Below are positions 7,391 through 15,948 of a stretch of DNA of 64,000 bases, piece after piece. How positions within the stretch are numbered: position 1 is the stretch's first letter; the number at the start of each line of letters is the position of its first letter. The position numbers and the translations under genes are program-made. The stretch is from Paenibacillus_AM sp052180255. GTDB taxonomy: Bacteria > Bacillota > Bacilli > Paenibacillales > NBRC-103111. The stretch spans positions 2,294,001 through 2,358,000 of the forward strand of contig NZ_CP197466.1 of NCBI RefSeq assembly GCF_052180255.1. The letters are read 5' to 3'. The notes beneath the pieces are model-generated. The model saw only the letters and a list, made by a program, of their open reading frames with translations. It did not search any database and was not told the origin of the DNA.

Positions 7391-8322
7391 AGAACTTCAA
7401 TAAGTTTTTGCTTCAGACTTACTGGTTCAATTACTTGAATAGATTTGCCATAGGGTAAAAGTAAATACGGTACATACGTATGAATTGCTTCCTCTTCTAG
7501 TAGAAAAATCACCTTGTTTGAAGTCCGTTCTTTGACATGATGTCCTAAAAACCAATGCTGGCATAAGTTATCTAGTGTACTTGTCTTACCACCTACAACT
7601 AAAGGCATAAGTCCTTGCTTGTCTTCTACTTCTGGAAGTAGGCTTTTCATGAAAAATTCACTAGCCGAAAAAGACGTTGGACGATTGAAGGTAATTTCTG
7701 TTTGAATAATACTGATAATTCGACCCACTCTAAAACTGCGGATTTCATTCCTTAAATGACAAAATGCAATGACATACCAGTTATTATTCCAATAAATAAT
7801 TCCATATGGATCAACAATCCTACGCTTGGGTTGCTCTTCACGACCCGTATGGTATGCCATTTCTACAGATGATTCGTTTACGATACCTTGCTCCAATTTC
7901 TTCAATATTGGCTCCATAGATAGTTTTCCAATTGGACTTATGACCTCAAGCCCTTCTAAATGCTGCTTGATCATTCTTTCCTGCTCTTGATTTGAATACA
8001 TTTTTAGCTTTGATGTTGCTCTGTTTAATGCCTCCCCTGAAAAATATCCAGCTTCTTTTGCAAAAACAGCAGCATGAAGTAATGCAGTTTGCTCATCAAC
8101 ATCAAAAAGAAGAGGACTTTCAATAAAATGATTCAACAGGGTATACCCCCCATTATGACCTGTGTCAGATATAACCGGCACACCACTGGCAGAAAGTGCA
8201 TCCATATAACGGTAGACAGTCCTTATGTTAATCTCTAGCTTTTCAGATATTTGCTTTGCAGTAATTTTCCTGCCTGAATTCAACATCCATAGAATCGCCA
8301 TCATATTGTCAATTTTAGGCAT
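7360..8322 (-). CDS. YafY-type HTH/WYL-domain transcriptional regulator
   Basis: A 320-residue regulator with an N-terminal HTH_11 winged helix (TAKQISEKLEINIRTVYRYMDAL) and a WYL domain (YGIIYWNNNWYVIAFCHLRNEIRSFRVGRI) that in related proteins senses nucleotides or other ligands. GAGGTG precedes the ATG. Its stop codon lies in the 49-bp repeat, and its terminator has been cut by the insertion, so transcripts may now run into the inserted genes. Its original neighbour was the DJ-1 gene, a plausible target. Confidence 0.9.
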   Translation of the reverse strand: MPKIDNMMAILWMLNSGRKITAKQISEKLEINIRTVYRYMDALSASGVPVISDTGHNGGYTLLNHFIESPLLFDVDEQTALLHAAVFAKEAGYFSGEALNRATSKLKMYSNQEQERMIKQHLEGLEVISPIGKLSMEPILKKLEQGIVNESSVEMAYHTGREEQPKRRIVDPYGIIYWNNNWYVIAFCHLRNEIRSFRVGRIISIIQTEITFNRPTSFSASEFFMKSLLPEVEDKQGLMPLVVGGKTSTLDNLCQHWFLGHHVKERTSNKVIFLLEEEAIHTYVPYLLLPYGKSIQVIEPVSLKQKLIEVLYELINYYQN

Positions 8323-8609
8323 CAGATTTCACCTCATTATTCCACTTTATACGAACGTACACTTGTAGACGATCACTCATCGCACGCGGCTAGAACTGAG
8401 CATCAATGTAGTTCGGTTAAAATTTTTACAAATCTAAACGAATTCATCAAACCAATTTATTAGCTGCTCCATAAATTAAACAGTGGTCATAAACAGCCGT
8501 TCAGCTACTTTCAAGTTCTCCTCTTTGTTTCAAACGCACCAGTGAAGACTTCGGCTTGGTCCACGGGTTACATTTTTTCACTAAGAAATTACGAAAGGAG
8601 TTGTCGAAA

Positions 8610-8717
8610 ATGGGATGTGGTGAAGAAAGATTTGAGAATCGTTTTACAAACACAGGTTCTATCTTAGTGCTTTTTATTCTTTTAGTAATTATTAGCTGTT
8701 CGATATGTAGATTCTAA
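8610..8717 (+). CDS. YjcZ-like small membrane protein
   Basis: A 35-residue peptide: a short hydrophilic head (MGCGEERFENRF), then one hydrophobic helix (SILVLFILLVIISC), ending CRF. The head-plus-LVLFILLVII pattern resembles the YjcZ/YrkC small sporulation proteins of Bacillales, which usually have a Gly-rich head. AAAGGAG (8594-8600) is spaced 9 bases from the ATG and a strong terminator follows at 8773, so the unit looks complete and monocistronic. Confidence 0.6.
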   Translation: MGCGEERFENRFTNTGSILVLFILLVIISCSICRF

Positions 8718-8772
8718 TTTCCACCCGCACGTGAGCTCCTTTGTTACAGGGCTGAAATAAAAAATATGTAAG

Positions 8773-8821
8773 AGGCGATCCATTCTCGGTATTGTACCGG
8801 GAAGTGGTCGCCTAATTTTTT
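8773..8821 (+). terminator. Strong long-stem terminator
   Basis: AGGCGA, CCA, TC and CGGTA pair stepwise with TACCG, GA, TGG and TCGCCT around a TTG loop. AATTTTTTCT follows. It fits the small gene at 8610. Confidence 0.82.
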
Positions 8822-8951
8822 CTAGACGGCTGTATTCCTTATTACATAAAGCGCCTTTCCCATTTCTTATGTTTTCAACCAATTTTTCCAGAAAATAAGC
8901 ATCCGTTTGTTCTCGTACTTCATTGGAGTGTTGGTTATCTTTTTCAGAGCC

Positions 8952-10631
8952 TCATCTTTTATTCCATGAATCTTTCAATGGTACGATACGGTTAAATACA
9001 AGCCGATCACCGGTAGTAAACTTTTTATCTACGCAAAAATAGCCATGACGGAAGAATTGAAATTTTTGTTCGGGAATCGCATGTTCAACCAAGGATTCTA
9101 TCATGACATCCTTTATGATACTACGTGACATCGGATTAATTGTATCTGTCCAATCCCCGCTGTCCTCCTTCGGAATGTTCAGATCAAGTAACAGTTTTTC
9201 ATACAAATGGACATCAGCCTTTAAAGCGTGCTCCGCAGAGACCCAATGGATCGTTCCCTTTACCTTACGCCCAGTAAATCCCGTTCCGCTCTTCGTAAGC
9301 GGGTCGTAGGTGCAGCGAAGTTCTATAATTTCACCTGAAGCTTGGTCCTTGACCACTTCCTCGCACCTAATGAAATACGCACCCTTCAGCCTTACTTCAT
9401 CATTCAGACTAAGCCGATGGAAGCCCTTAGAGGGTTCCTCCATAAAATCGTCATGCTCGATATATATGGTTTTTGAAAATGGAACCTCTCTTTTCCCCAG
9501 TGCCTCGTTTTCGCTGTTGTTTTCAATCATTAACATCTCCACTTCTTCCTCTGGATAATTGGTAATGACGACCTTTAATGGTTTTAAAACAGCCATGACA
9601 CTAACCGTTTTTTCTTTTAGATCCTGTCTGAGGCAATGATCCAAAAGCGAAATGTCTACCGTACTTTGAGATCGGATGCTGCCAATCTCCTCAATAAAAC
9701 TCCGTATGCTCGATGGAGTGAAACCCCTTCTTCTAAGGCCACGGAGTGTTGGAAGTCTCGGATCATCCCAACCGTCTACATAACCCCCTTCAACCAGCTG
9801 TCTCAAAAATCGCTTGCTTGTCACAACACCCGTTAAGTTCAGCCGACCGAATTCCCTTTGCCGCGGAGGTTCTTGGATATCCAGCTCCTTTAACACCCAT
9901 TCGTACAAAGGGCGGTGGTCTTTGAATTCGTTAGAGCATAAGGAATAGGTGATACCCTCAATCGCGTCTTGAATAGGATGGGCAAAATCGTACATCGGAT
10001 AGATGCACCAGTCACTTCCCGTCCTGTAATGCTCAGCGTAGATAATTCGATAAATAACAGGATCACGTAGATTTATATTGGGTGAGCCCATATCAATCTT
10101 TGCTCGGACAACCTTGGAGGAAGCCGGGAAGTCACCATTCTTCATTTTTGCAAAGAGCGCTAGATTCTCCTCGACTGATCGGTTTCTATAAGGGCTTTTC
10201 CTGCCCGGTTCCGTCAAAGTCCCTCGATACTCCGTTACTTCGTTCGGCGTCAAATCACAAACGTAAGCCTTACCATGCTTGATCAGTGTGACTGCGGCGT
10301 TATATATTTCGTTCGAGTAGTCCGAGCCATAGTAGATATGATTTTCTGGATCGTATCCCAGCCATTTGATATCCTCCATAATCGCATTCACATACTTGAT
10401 ATCTTCCTTAAGGGGATTTGTGTCGTCAAAGCGTAAATGAAACGTTCCGTTAAACTTTTGGGCTATTGTATAATTCGTGTGTATCGCGTAGGCGCTTCCG
10501 ATGTGAAGATAGCCATTGGGTTCGGGAGGAAATCGGGTGCACATTTCCCTGCCAAATGGACTTTCCTCAAGCTCCTCGCTAATCAATTTAAATATGAAAT
10601 GCTCGGTATGATTCTCCTTAAGATTACTCAT
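8952..10631 (-). CDS. glnS: Glutaminyl-tRNA synthetase with altered signature motifs
   Basis: A 559-residue class I synthetase of the GlnRS type, which charges tRNA-Gln with glutamine. It has the catalytic fold (PPEPNGYLHIG near residue 36, FRFDDTNP-like LRFDDTNP, GWDDPRLPTLRGLRRRGF) and the two-lobed C-terminal anticodon-binding beta-barrel. Two deviations stand out: HIGH reads HIGS (43-46), and the KMSKS equivalent reads VTSKR (270-274). Many Bacillales make Gln-tRNA by amidation (GatCAB), so a GlnRS is itself notable. A T-box leader with a likely CAG specifier precedes it. The ATG follows AGGAGG. It may be a functional GlnRS or a specialised relative. Confidence 0.9.
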   Translation of the reverse strand: MSNLKENHTEHFIFKLISEELEESPFGREMCTRFPPEPNGYLHIGSAYAIHTNYTIAQKFNGTFHLRFDDTNPLKEDIKYVNAIMEDIKWLGYDPENHIYYGSDYSNEIYNAAVTLIKHGKAYVCDLTPNEVTEYRGTLTEPGRKSPYRNRSVEENLALFAKMKNGDFPASSKVVRAKIDMGSPNINLRDPVIYRIIYAEHYRTGSDWCIYPMYDFAHPIQDAIEGITYSLCSNEFKDHRPLYEWVLKELDIQEPPRQREFGRLNLTGVVTSKRFLRQLVEGGYVDGWDDPRLPTLRGLRRRGFTPSSIRSFIEEIGSIRSQSTVDISLLDHCLRQDLKEKTVSVMAVLKPLKVVITNYPEEEVEMLMIENNSENEALGKREVPFSKTIYIEHDDFMEEPSKGFHRLSLNDEVRLKGAYFIRCEEVVKDQASGEIIELRCTYDPLTKSGTGFTGRKVKGTIHWVSAEHALKADVHLYEKLLLDLNIPKEDSGDWTDTINPMSRSIIKDVMIESLVEHAIPEQKFQFFRHGYFCVDKKFTTGDRLVFNRIVPLKDSWNKR

Positions 10632-10673
10632 GGTCGACTCCTCCTAATGAATTTAATAAGTGATAATCCGATA

Positions 10674-10965
10674 CAAAAAAAACCTCACCTCCAAGACTTT
10701 ATGTCTTGGGGACGAAGTTTTCGCGGTGCCACCCCAGATTCATTAATATGTCGCCATATTAACCTCTTCAAGTACGGCATTGCGTGCAATGCTTATACTC
10801 TAGCTCTATAACGGGAGCTCCCGTCACATCATCCCCATTGAAGGTTCCGATATGCTGCTCAGAGGCTTGGTTCGAGGAAAATTTCTTTGCTCCTTTTCAG
10901 CTACCGGAGCTCTCTGTGCAAGATATTTTCCCTCTACTCTTCTCATCAATGCGTTTAATTCCATA
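10674..10965 (-). promoter_or_regulatory. T-box riboswitch upstream of glnS
   Basis: Read on the minus strand, the conserved T-box GGGTGGCACCGCG lies at 10734-10722. It is followed by CGTCCCC, which completes the antiterminator. The terminator is CCAAGAC/GTCTTGG (10709-10691) with a T-run at 10682-10675. The 5' part begins with the stem I motif GATGAGAAGAGTAGAGG, and AGAGAGC occurs in the distal arm. After the closing strand CCTCT comes GAGCAGC, placing a CAG (glutamine) codon at 10857-10855 in the specifier loop. Uncharged tRNA-Gln should therefore switch glnS on. Confidence 0.9.
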
Positions 10966-10994
10966 TTGCTAATTATAATAACAAATCATTCCCT

Positions 10995-12119
10995 TTATTG
11001 TAAACGAATATGCTTGTTGACGGTGTCAGGGTAAAGCGGTAACCTGGTTTCGAATACCGTTTCATTTCCACTACTGCGAGCAGTTATATGTCCCCCATGA
11101 AGTTCTATAATGCTTTTGGTTATGGCTAGTCCTAGTCCGGTTCCACCATTTTGAGATGATCTTGATCGATCTGCACGATAAAACCGATCAAATAAATAAG
11201 GTAAATCCCGCTCCAAAATGGTCTCACCATAGTTAATAACTTTCACTACTACCTCATCTTGATCTTTGCTAATGTGAATATCTAAATAGACGCCCCCGCT
11301 ACCATGACGGATTGCATTTGAAATAATATTTTCATAAGCTCGCATCAATTGGTGTCCATCCGCTTGTACGAATAGACTTTCTTCTTTTGCCATCAACCGG
11401 TATGACATACCTTCTTTTTCCAATTGAGGGTTAAATTCCTCAGCTAGTTGCTTAAGAAAACCGATAATGTTCACTTTTTTCATTTGAAGCTGGAGAACTT
11501 CCCCCCGAAGGGATGTATATTCAAAAAGATGGTCAATCAGGTTTTTTAAGTTTTTCGATTTTTCATATGCAATTTTCGTGTAATAGCGAAGTTCTACTTC
11601 ATCTTTATATCGATCTGTCTCAATTAATTCTAAATATCCAAGAATCGAGGTAAGTGGTGTACGCAAATCGTGAGACACCCCTGTAATCAATTCATTCTTA
11701 GTCTTTTCTGCATTTCGCTCTTCTTCAATAGATTTACGCAGCTTCTTCGTCATTTGGTTAAAATTTTCAGCTACTGTTCCTAATTCATCCGAAGATTTAG
11801 CTGTTATTTCATACAAAAGATTACCCTTCGAAATTTCCTGAAGTCCTCTCGTAATTTCTTCCAAATATCGAAAAACTTTTCGGCTGAACACAAAAAAATA
11901 AACTAAAAAGAGTAAACAACCGGTAATGATCAGAATCGGGGTTGAACCCATATTGTTGACAACCCAACGAATGGGTGTTCTGAACGGTGTTATATACACC
12001 AAATAGAGAAACAAACGATAACAGATATACATGGAAAGAACGGTAGATGCAATACTTAGTAAGAATACAAGAATAAACTTCCAACGTATCGTATAAATAA
12101 AATTTAATTTCATTTTCAT
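10995..12119 (-). CDS. VanS-like sensor histidine kinase
   Basis: A 374-residue membrane kinase: helices near residues 13-43 and 60-78 flank a short outer loop, then HAMP, a HisKA domain with the phospho-acceptor His150 (GVSHDLRTPLTS), and an HATPase domain (N box NIISNAIRHG, G box GGTGLGLAI). It phosphorylates the response regulator encoded just upstream. The ATG at 12119 has CGGGGA upstream and lies 18 bases after the regulator's stop; a longer in-frame start at 12164 would overlap that gene. The stimulus is unknown, but the closest-looking relatives respond to cell-wall antibiotics. Confidence 0.88.
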   Translation of the reverse strand: MKMKLNFIYTIRWKFILVFLLSIASTVLSMYICYRLFLYLVYITPFRTPIRWVVNNMGSTPILIITGCLLFLVYFFVFSRKVFRYLEEITRGLQEISKGNLLYEITAKSSDELGTVAENFNQMTKKLRKSIEEERNAEKTKNELITGVSHDLRTPLTSILGYLELIETDRYKDEVELRYYTKIAYEKSKNLKNLIDHLFEYTSLRGEVLQLQMKKVNIIGFLKQLAEEFNPQLEKEGMSYRLMAKEESLFVQADGHQLMRAYENIISNAIRHGSGGVYLDIHISKDQDEVVVKVINYGETILERDLPYLFDRFYRADRSRSSQNGGTGLGLAITKSIIELHGGHITARSSGNETVFETRLPLYPDTVNKHIRLQ

Positions 12120-12136
12120 GTCAATTCCCCGATCAA

Positions 12137-12829
12137 TTATTCGATCATATAGCCGATTCCCCATACGGTTTTAATGTACTGTGGTGCGCTTGGATCTTTT
12201 TCAAGTTTTTCCCGAATTTTGCGGATGTGAACCATTACGGTGTTATTCGACTCATAGAAAGGCTCGTCCCAAACGGATTCGTAAATTTGTTCCATGCTCA
12301 GTACGTTCCCACGCTTTGAGGCTAATGTATATAAAATCGAAAATTCACGTGGCGTCAATTTGATTAGGTTGTTGTCGACAAACACTTTGTGTGTTGGCAC
12401 ATTAATAACAAGGTCATCGATCACAATTTCGTTATCGCTTCTGACTTCGTTCGCATTGAAATGTCTGTATCGACGCAGCTGAGATTTAACTCTTGCTAAT
12501 ATTTCCAGTGGACTAAATGGCTTAACGACATAATCATCCGCGCCAATACTCAAACCTGTTATTTTATCAATTTCTTGACCCTTAGCGGAAAGCATAATGA
12601 TCGGCATTTGTTTTGCTTCCCGTATTTTTATACACGCTTGAATGCCATCCATACGAGGCATCATGACATCTAGTATGATCAAATCGACATGATTAGAATG
12701 TAAAAGTTCCAGTGCCTCTATGCCATCATTTGCGATTAATAAATCGTATCCTTCATTTTTAAGATAGATTTCGAGGAGATTCGTTATTTCCTTCTCATCA
12801 TCAACCAAGAGAATGGTACTTCTATACAT
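12137..12829 (-). CDS. VanR-like OmpR-family response regulator
   Basis: A 230-residue two-domain regulator with a receiver domain (acidic pocket DDE at 10-12, phospho-acceptor Asp54 in ILDVMMP, Thr/Ser and KPF switch residues) and a C-terminal winged helix (KLTPREFSILYTLAS... VWGIGYMIE). It forms an operon with the kinase downstream. Sequence style (LVDDEKEI, GADDYVVKPF) is closest to VanR-type regulators. Its targets are not evident; the FAD oxidoreductase upstream and BcrC are near enough to be candidates. Confidence 0.9.
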   Translation of the reverse strand: MYRSTILLVDDEKEITNLLEIYLKNEGYDLLIANDGIEALELLHSNHVDLIILDVMMPRMDGIQACIKIREAKQMPIIMLSAKGQEIDKITGLSIGADDYVVKPFSPLEILARVKSQLRRYRHFNANEVRSDNEIVIDDLVINVPTHKVFVDNNLIKLTPREFSILYTLASKRGNVLSMEQIYESVWDEPFYESNNTVMVHIRKIREKLEKDPSAPQYIKTVWGIGYMIE

Positions 12830-12924
12830 ATATACCCTCCTTGTTCTTACACTTTCGTGCCTGCTGTAAGGTACTTGCTTATCTGATCATGATAATCAAT
12901 AAGAGCTTTTGTTACAATAGCTGT

Positions 12925-12981
12925 AAAAGATAAAAACAGTATGGCCATCAACTCCATGAAGGAGTCAATGACTATACTGCT
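12925..12981 (-). terminator. Terminator after the FAD oxidoreductase gene
   Basis: On the minus strand an extended stem (CAGTATAGTCAT against ATGGCCATACTG, 10 of 12 pairs, with inner ACTCC/GGAGT) is followed by TTTTTATCTTTT. Confidence 0.75.
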
Positions 12982-12994
12982 CTTCGCTTCCGCA

Positions 12995-14947
12995 TTAAAG
13001 TTTAGTACCCGTTAGTCCCTCAACCGTCTCCTTAAGCATCATGAAGACATCACCATCCGTCAATTTCTTCGGATCTTCAATGAGTGCAATGGTGGGTTTG
13101 GTAAGGAGTCCTTTATTTAATAAATCTGTCTGGGCTGTCTCGAGAGTTGTTTCCATCCCCACGCATAATGCGATGGAATAACTTGCTTGCTGCAAAGTTA
13201 AAGCTTCTGTCGCAGGTTCTTTCACATTTTTAAGAGATTCAGGTGCAACTCCTTCAAAATGCTGTTTATACTTTCTCTGAATGGTGAGCAATTCATTTAC
13301 TATCCGCTGAGGGTTCGAGGGCTTGTCTAGTTTAAATGCTTCGTTATTATAAGATCCCACCGCAATCCCCAGGTAAACGGCAGCTTTCAAGCCTTCATAT
13401 TGCTTAAGTTTCATAAAGCTTTGCGTTTTAGGGGTATACGGTTTTAGATCCATACCTTGATCATTAAGGCGTTGTTGAAGCTCAGCGATCACAGTTTTGG
13501 ATTCAGCCATTGTTCGGAAGCTAACTCCTTGTTCAATAGCCAGCTTGGCTGCTGCACCTGCAGCTTGTCCTTCTGCCATTCCATTCGGAATAACACGAGC
13601 GCTGCCATGAGCGAGTGTATCATAACTTGCGGATCTTCCCACGACTAGGATTCCGTCTAAGTTGTTTGGAACAATACTGCGGAAGGGCACTGCATATTTC
13701 GATGGGTGTACGACAACTGCTCCGTTATCCGTTGGTGACGTTCTTTGAATATCTGCCGGATAAGAACCAAAAGCGATACGATCCCATTGATCACGGTTTT
13801 CTAGTAAATCGATGACACTCAATCGGTACAAACCATTCATGTGACGAGTCTCACGAACATATAGTTCAGGCGCTACCCCGACTAATTCAGCATTCTTGAA
13901 CTCGTCGAATTTTTTCAAAAATTTCACTACATTTGGAATTTCTTTTTTGGCAATATCCAATCCTTCTTTAACTGAATCTGGGTTCAAGCCATCAATTCCG
14001 AAGATTTGCAACGCATTAATCAGTATAGTTCCGTCTAACTGACGCCCAATATTCAAGCCACGCATTTTTGTACGCTCTTTATTCAAAGGTTCATAATCTT
14101 GCATTTCCTTCCCATAGCCCCATGCGGACATTTTACTGACACCCGCATTACTATCATTGCCACTTTTTAACCGTTTGGAAATCAGACTCCATGCTTTCTC
14201 ATCGATGTTGTTTAAACGAAACACGGCGGTAACCGCCATGCGCGATTTTTCATCACCTAAATCTTCGCGTCCTATTGTAAATGAACCTCCCGCTTCAGCC
14301 GCTATATCTGCATCCTGTGTAGCATCAATAACTGTTTTCGCTAGCACTTTATGATTCGTACCGTCCGCTTTTGTAAAACTTAGTCCCTCTACCAGAGTAC
14401 TGTTCTTTTCTTTCTTGATGATTGGCTCCACGTTCTTGGCCATCATATAAAGATCAATATTTTTCTCATTTTGAATTAAATCATAGAATGCATTCGCAGC
14501 AGTCGTTACATCGAAAGAATCACCTTCTATTTTTTTATACCATTCTGCAAAAATACCTTTGTTAAAATAGTCAGGCTGCTTACCAAGCTGCGAAGAACTT
14601 TTATCCCAATTCATATCAATACTGTTCAACCAACCAACTGTCATCAGTCCTCCTAAAACCGGCCGATTCCGACTATCAATTAGCAGTGTCTGAAGTCCAT
14701 TACGTGCCGCGGAGATTGCTGCGGTTATTCCCTCTGGGTCGGTACCAACTACAATCAAGTCATAGTGATCTTTAAGCCGTTCAACAGAATGTACGGTATT
14801 CAGCTCAGGTTTCACAAGCCCTTTCACAGCTACAATTTCAGTACTTTTATCCCTCGTGAAGTAAGTAAATGTGGCGGTTCCAACTCCTAGCAGTACCATG
14901 AGCAGTACGGCTATTAAAAACACTTTGTTTCGTAACAAATTAATCAC
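12995..14947 (-). CDS. Membrane-anchored FAD-dependent oxidoreductase
   Basis: A 650-residue protein with an N-terminal transmembrane anchor (residues 8-28) and an outward-facing FAD_oxidored-type domain. The nucleotide-binding loop reads VGTDPEGITAAISAARNG, a GTDPEG variant of GxGxxG at 68-73. Other family features are LIDSRNRPVLGGL, VIDATQDADIAAEAGG and the late FAD-contact block ILVVGRSASYDTLAHGSARVIPNGMAEGQAAG. The last 150 residues have a stalk- or S-layer-like helical pattern. The substrate is unknown. It is monocistronic with its own terminator and is divergent from bcrC. Confidence 0.8.
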   Translation of the reverse strand: MINLLRNKVFLIAVLLMVLLGVGTATFTYFTRDKSTEIVAVKGLVKPELNTVHSVERLKDHYDLIVVGTDPEGITAAISAARNGLQTLLIDSRNRPVLGGLMTVGWLNSIDMNWDKSSSQLGKQPDYFNKGIFAEWYKKIEGDSFDVTTAANAFYDLIQNEKNIDLYMMAKNVEPIIKKEKNSTLVEGLSFTKADGTNHKVLAKTVIDATQDADIAAEAGGSFTIGREDLGDEKSRMAVTAVFRLNNIDEKAWSLISKRLKSGNDSNAGVSKMSAWGYGKEMQDYEPLNKERTKMRGLNIGRQLDGTILINALQIFGIDGLNPDSVKEGLDIAKKEIPNVVKFLKKFDEFKNAELVGVAPELYVRETRHMNGLYRLSVIDLLENRDQWDRIAFGSYPADIQRTSPTDNGAVVVHPSKYAVPFRSIVPNNLDGILVVGRSASYDTLAHGSARVIPNGMAEGQAAGAAAKLAIEQGVSFRTMAESKTVIAELQQRLNDQGMDLKPYTPKTQSFMKLKQYEGLKAAVYLGIAVGSYNNEAFKLDKPSNPQRIVNELLTIQRKYKQHFEGVAPESLKNVKEPATEALTLQQASYSIALCVGMETTLETAQTDLLNKGLLTKPTIALIEDPKKLTDGDVFMMLKETVEGLTGTKL

Positions 14948-15291
14948 CTCATAGATGTATTGTCTTCCTAGTAGAAAAGTCCAATGCCTTTTTCCTACTG
15001 TACGAATAGAATAACCTACAGATGTTAATGCTTTTTTGAGGTGCGATTATGTATTGCTTAAATGATTCTTAAAAAAAATTAAGAACTTTTTGTCTTTTTC
15101 AATAGTGTGCGGCGACTAAAAGCACGGCAGTCTAGATTCTTAAAAGTTCTAGACTGCCATATCCGTCTATACCCCGTTAGTTTTCTTCTATCTTTAATAT
15201 TTTAATCTAAGATTAATGTTATAAATAATACAATCTGTTATGATGGTTTTCGTTCTTTATCCATGTAATAAATTAAAGGAGACATCAAATC
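14948..15291. other. Divergent promoter region with an 11-bp inverted repeat
   Basis: This region lies between the FAD oxidoreductase and bcrC. It contains GGCAGTCTAGA (15126-15136), perfectly complementary to TCTAGACTGCC (15148-15158), with an 11-base loop and no T-run on either side, so it is more likely an operator or an RNA hairpin than a terminator. AT-rich promoter-like sequence lies on both sides. Confidence 0.5.
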
Positions 15292-15882
15292 ATGCTTGAT
15301 CAAATTGACTATAACGGGTTTGAGTTAATTAATAATCTCTCTCAGACAATCTCTTTTCTGAACCCATTCATGAAATTCCTAGCAGGTAGTGCTGAATATT
15401 TATTTTATGCTGCAGTCATTATCTATTGGTTTACACGTACCGACAAAAATCGGAGAATGATATTTATCGCTCTCCTATCTGCAGCTATTGGATTAGGCAT
15501 CAGTGTGTTATTGGGAGACTTTTTCTACCGTGACCGCCCATTTGTGGCCCACAATGTATTCCAACTTATTCCTCATGCGATTAATGCTTCTTTTCCAAGT
15601 GACCATGCTACCGCATCATTTGCTATTGCAATGTCGATTTGGTTATATCGTAGAAAAGAGGGCTGGGCATGGCTCGCTCTGGCTACAGCAATATCCTTTT
15701 CACGAGTTTGGGTAGGTGTACATTATCCTCTTGATGTTATCTCAGGAATGGTAAATGGAGTTTTATGTGCACTCCTTATTAATTATATTTTTTCTAAATG
15801 GTTGCCGGCGAAAAAACTCTTCGAACTTATTTTTAAAATTTATGACAAGATCGAACAATCGATATGGAAAAAGAAAAGCTAA
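15292..15882 (+). CDS. bcrC: BcrC-type undecaprenyl-diphosphatase (PAP2 family)
   Basis: A 196-residue membrane phosphatase that dephosphorylates undecaprenyl diphosphate outside the membrane to recycle the lipid carrier. Relatives give bacitracin resistance. The three PAP2 motifs are present: RDRP (80-83), PSDHA (102-106) and SRVWVGVHYPLD (137-148). Hydrophobic helices surround them, and length is normal for BcrC. AAAGGAG precedes the ATG. It is convergent with the TOMM operon and may protect against a lipid-carrier-binding antibiotic, but any link to the TOMM product is only positional. Confidence 0.9.
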   Translation: MLDQIDYNGFELINNLSQTISFLNPFMKFLAGSAEYLFYAAVIIYWFTRTDKNRRMIFIALLSAAIGLGISVLLGDFFYRDRPFVAHNVFQLIPHAINASFPSDHATASFAIAMSIWLYRRKEGWAWLALATAISFSRVWVGVHYPLDVISGMVNGVLCALLINYIFSKWLPAKKLFELIFKIYDKIEQSIWKKKS

Positions 15883-15902
15883 CATCATGTTAACAGGTAC
15901 TT

Positions 15903-15931
15903 GCAGCTTCTTCACGGAAGCTGCTTTTTTT
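15903..15931 (+). terminator. Terminator after bcrC
   Basis: GCAGCTTC (15903-15910) pairs with GAAGCTGC (15917-15924), followed by TTTTTTT. Confidence 0.9.
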
Positions 15932-15948
15932 AATTGTATTTTTAACTA

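Noticed and set aside
15292..15882. bcrC as the TOMM immunity gene
   Set aside because: It is on the opposite strand with its own terminator and is a common housekeeping/bacitracin gene; only proximity supports the link.
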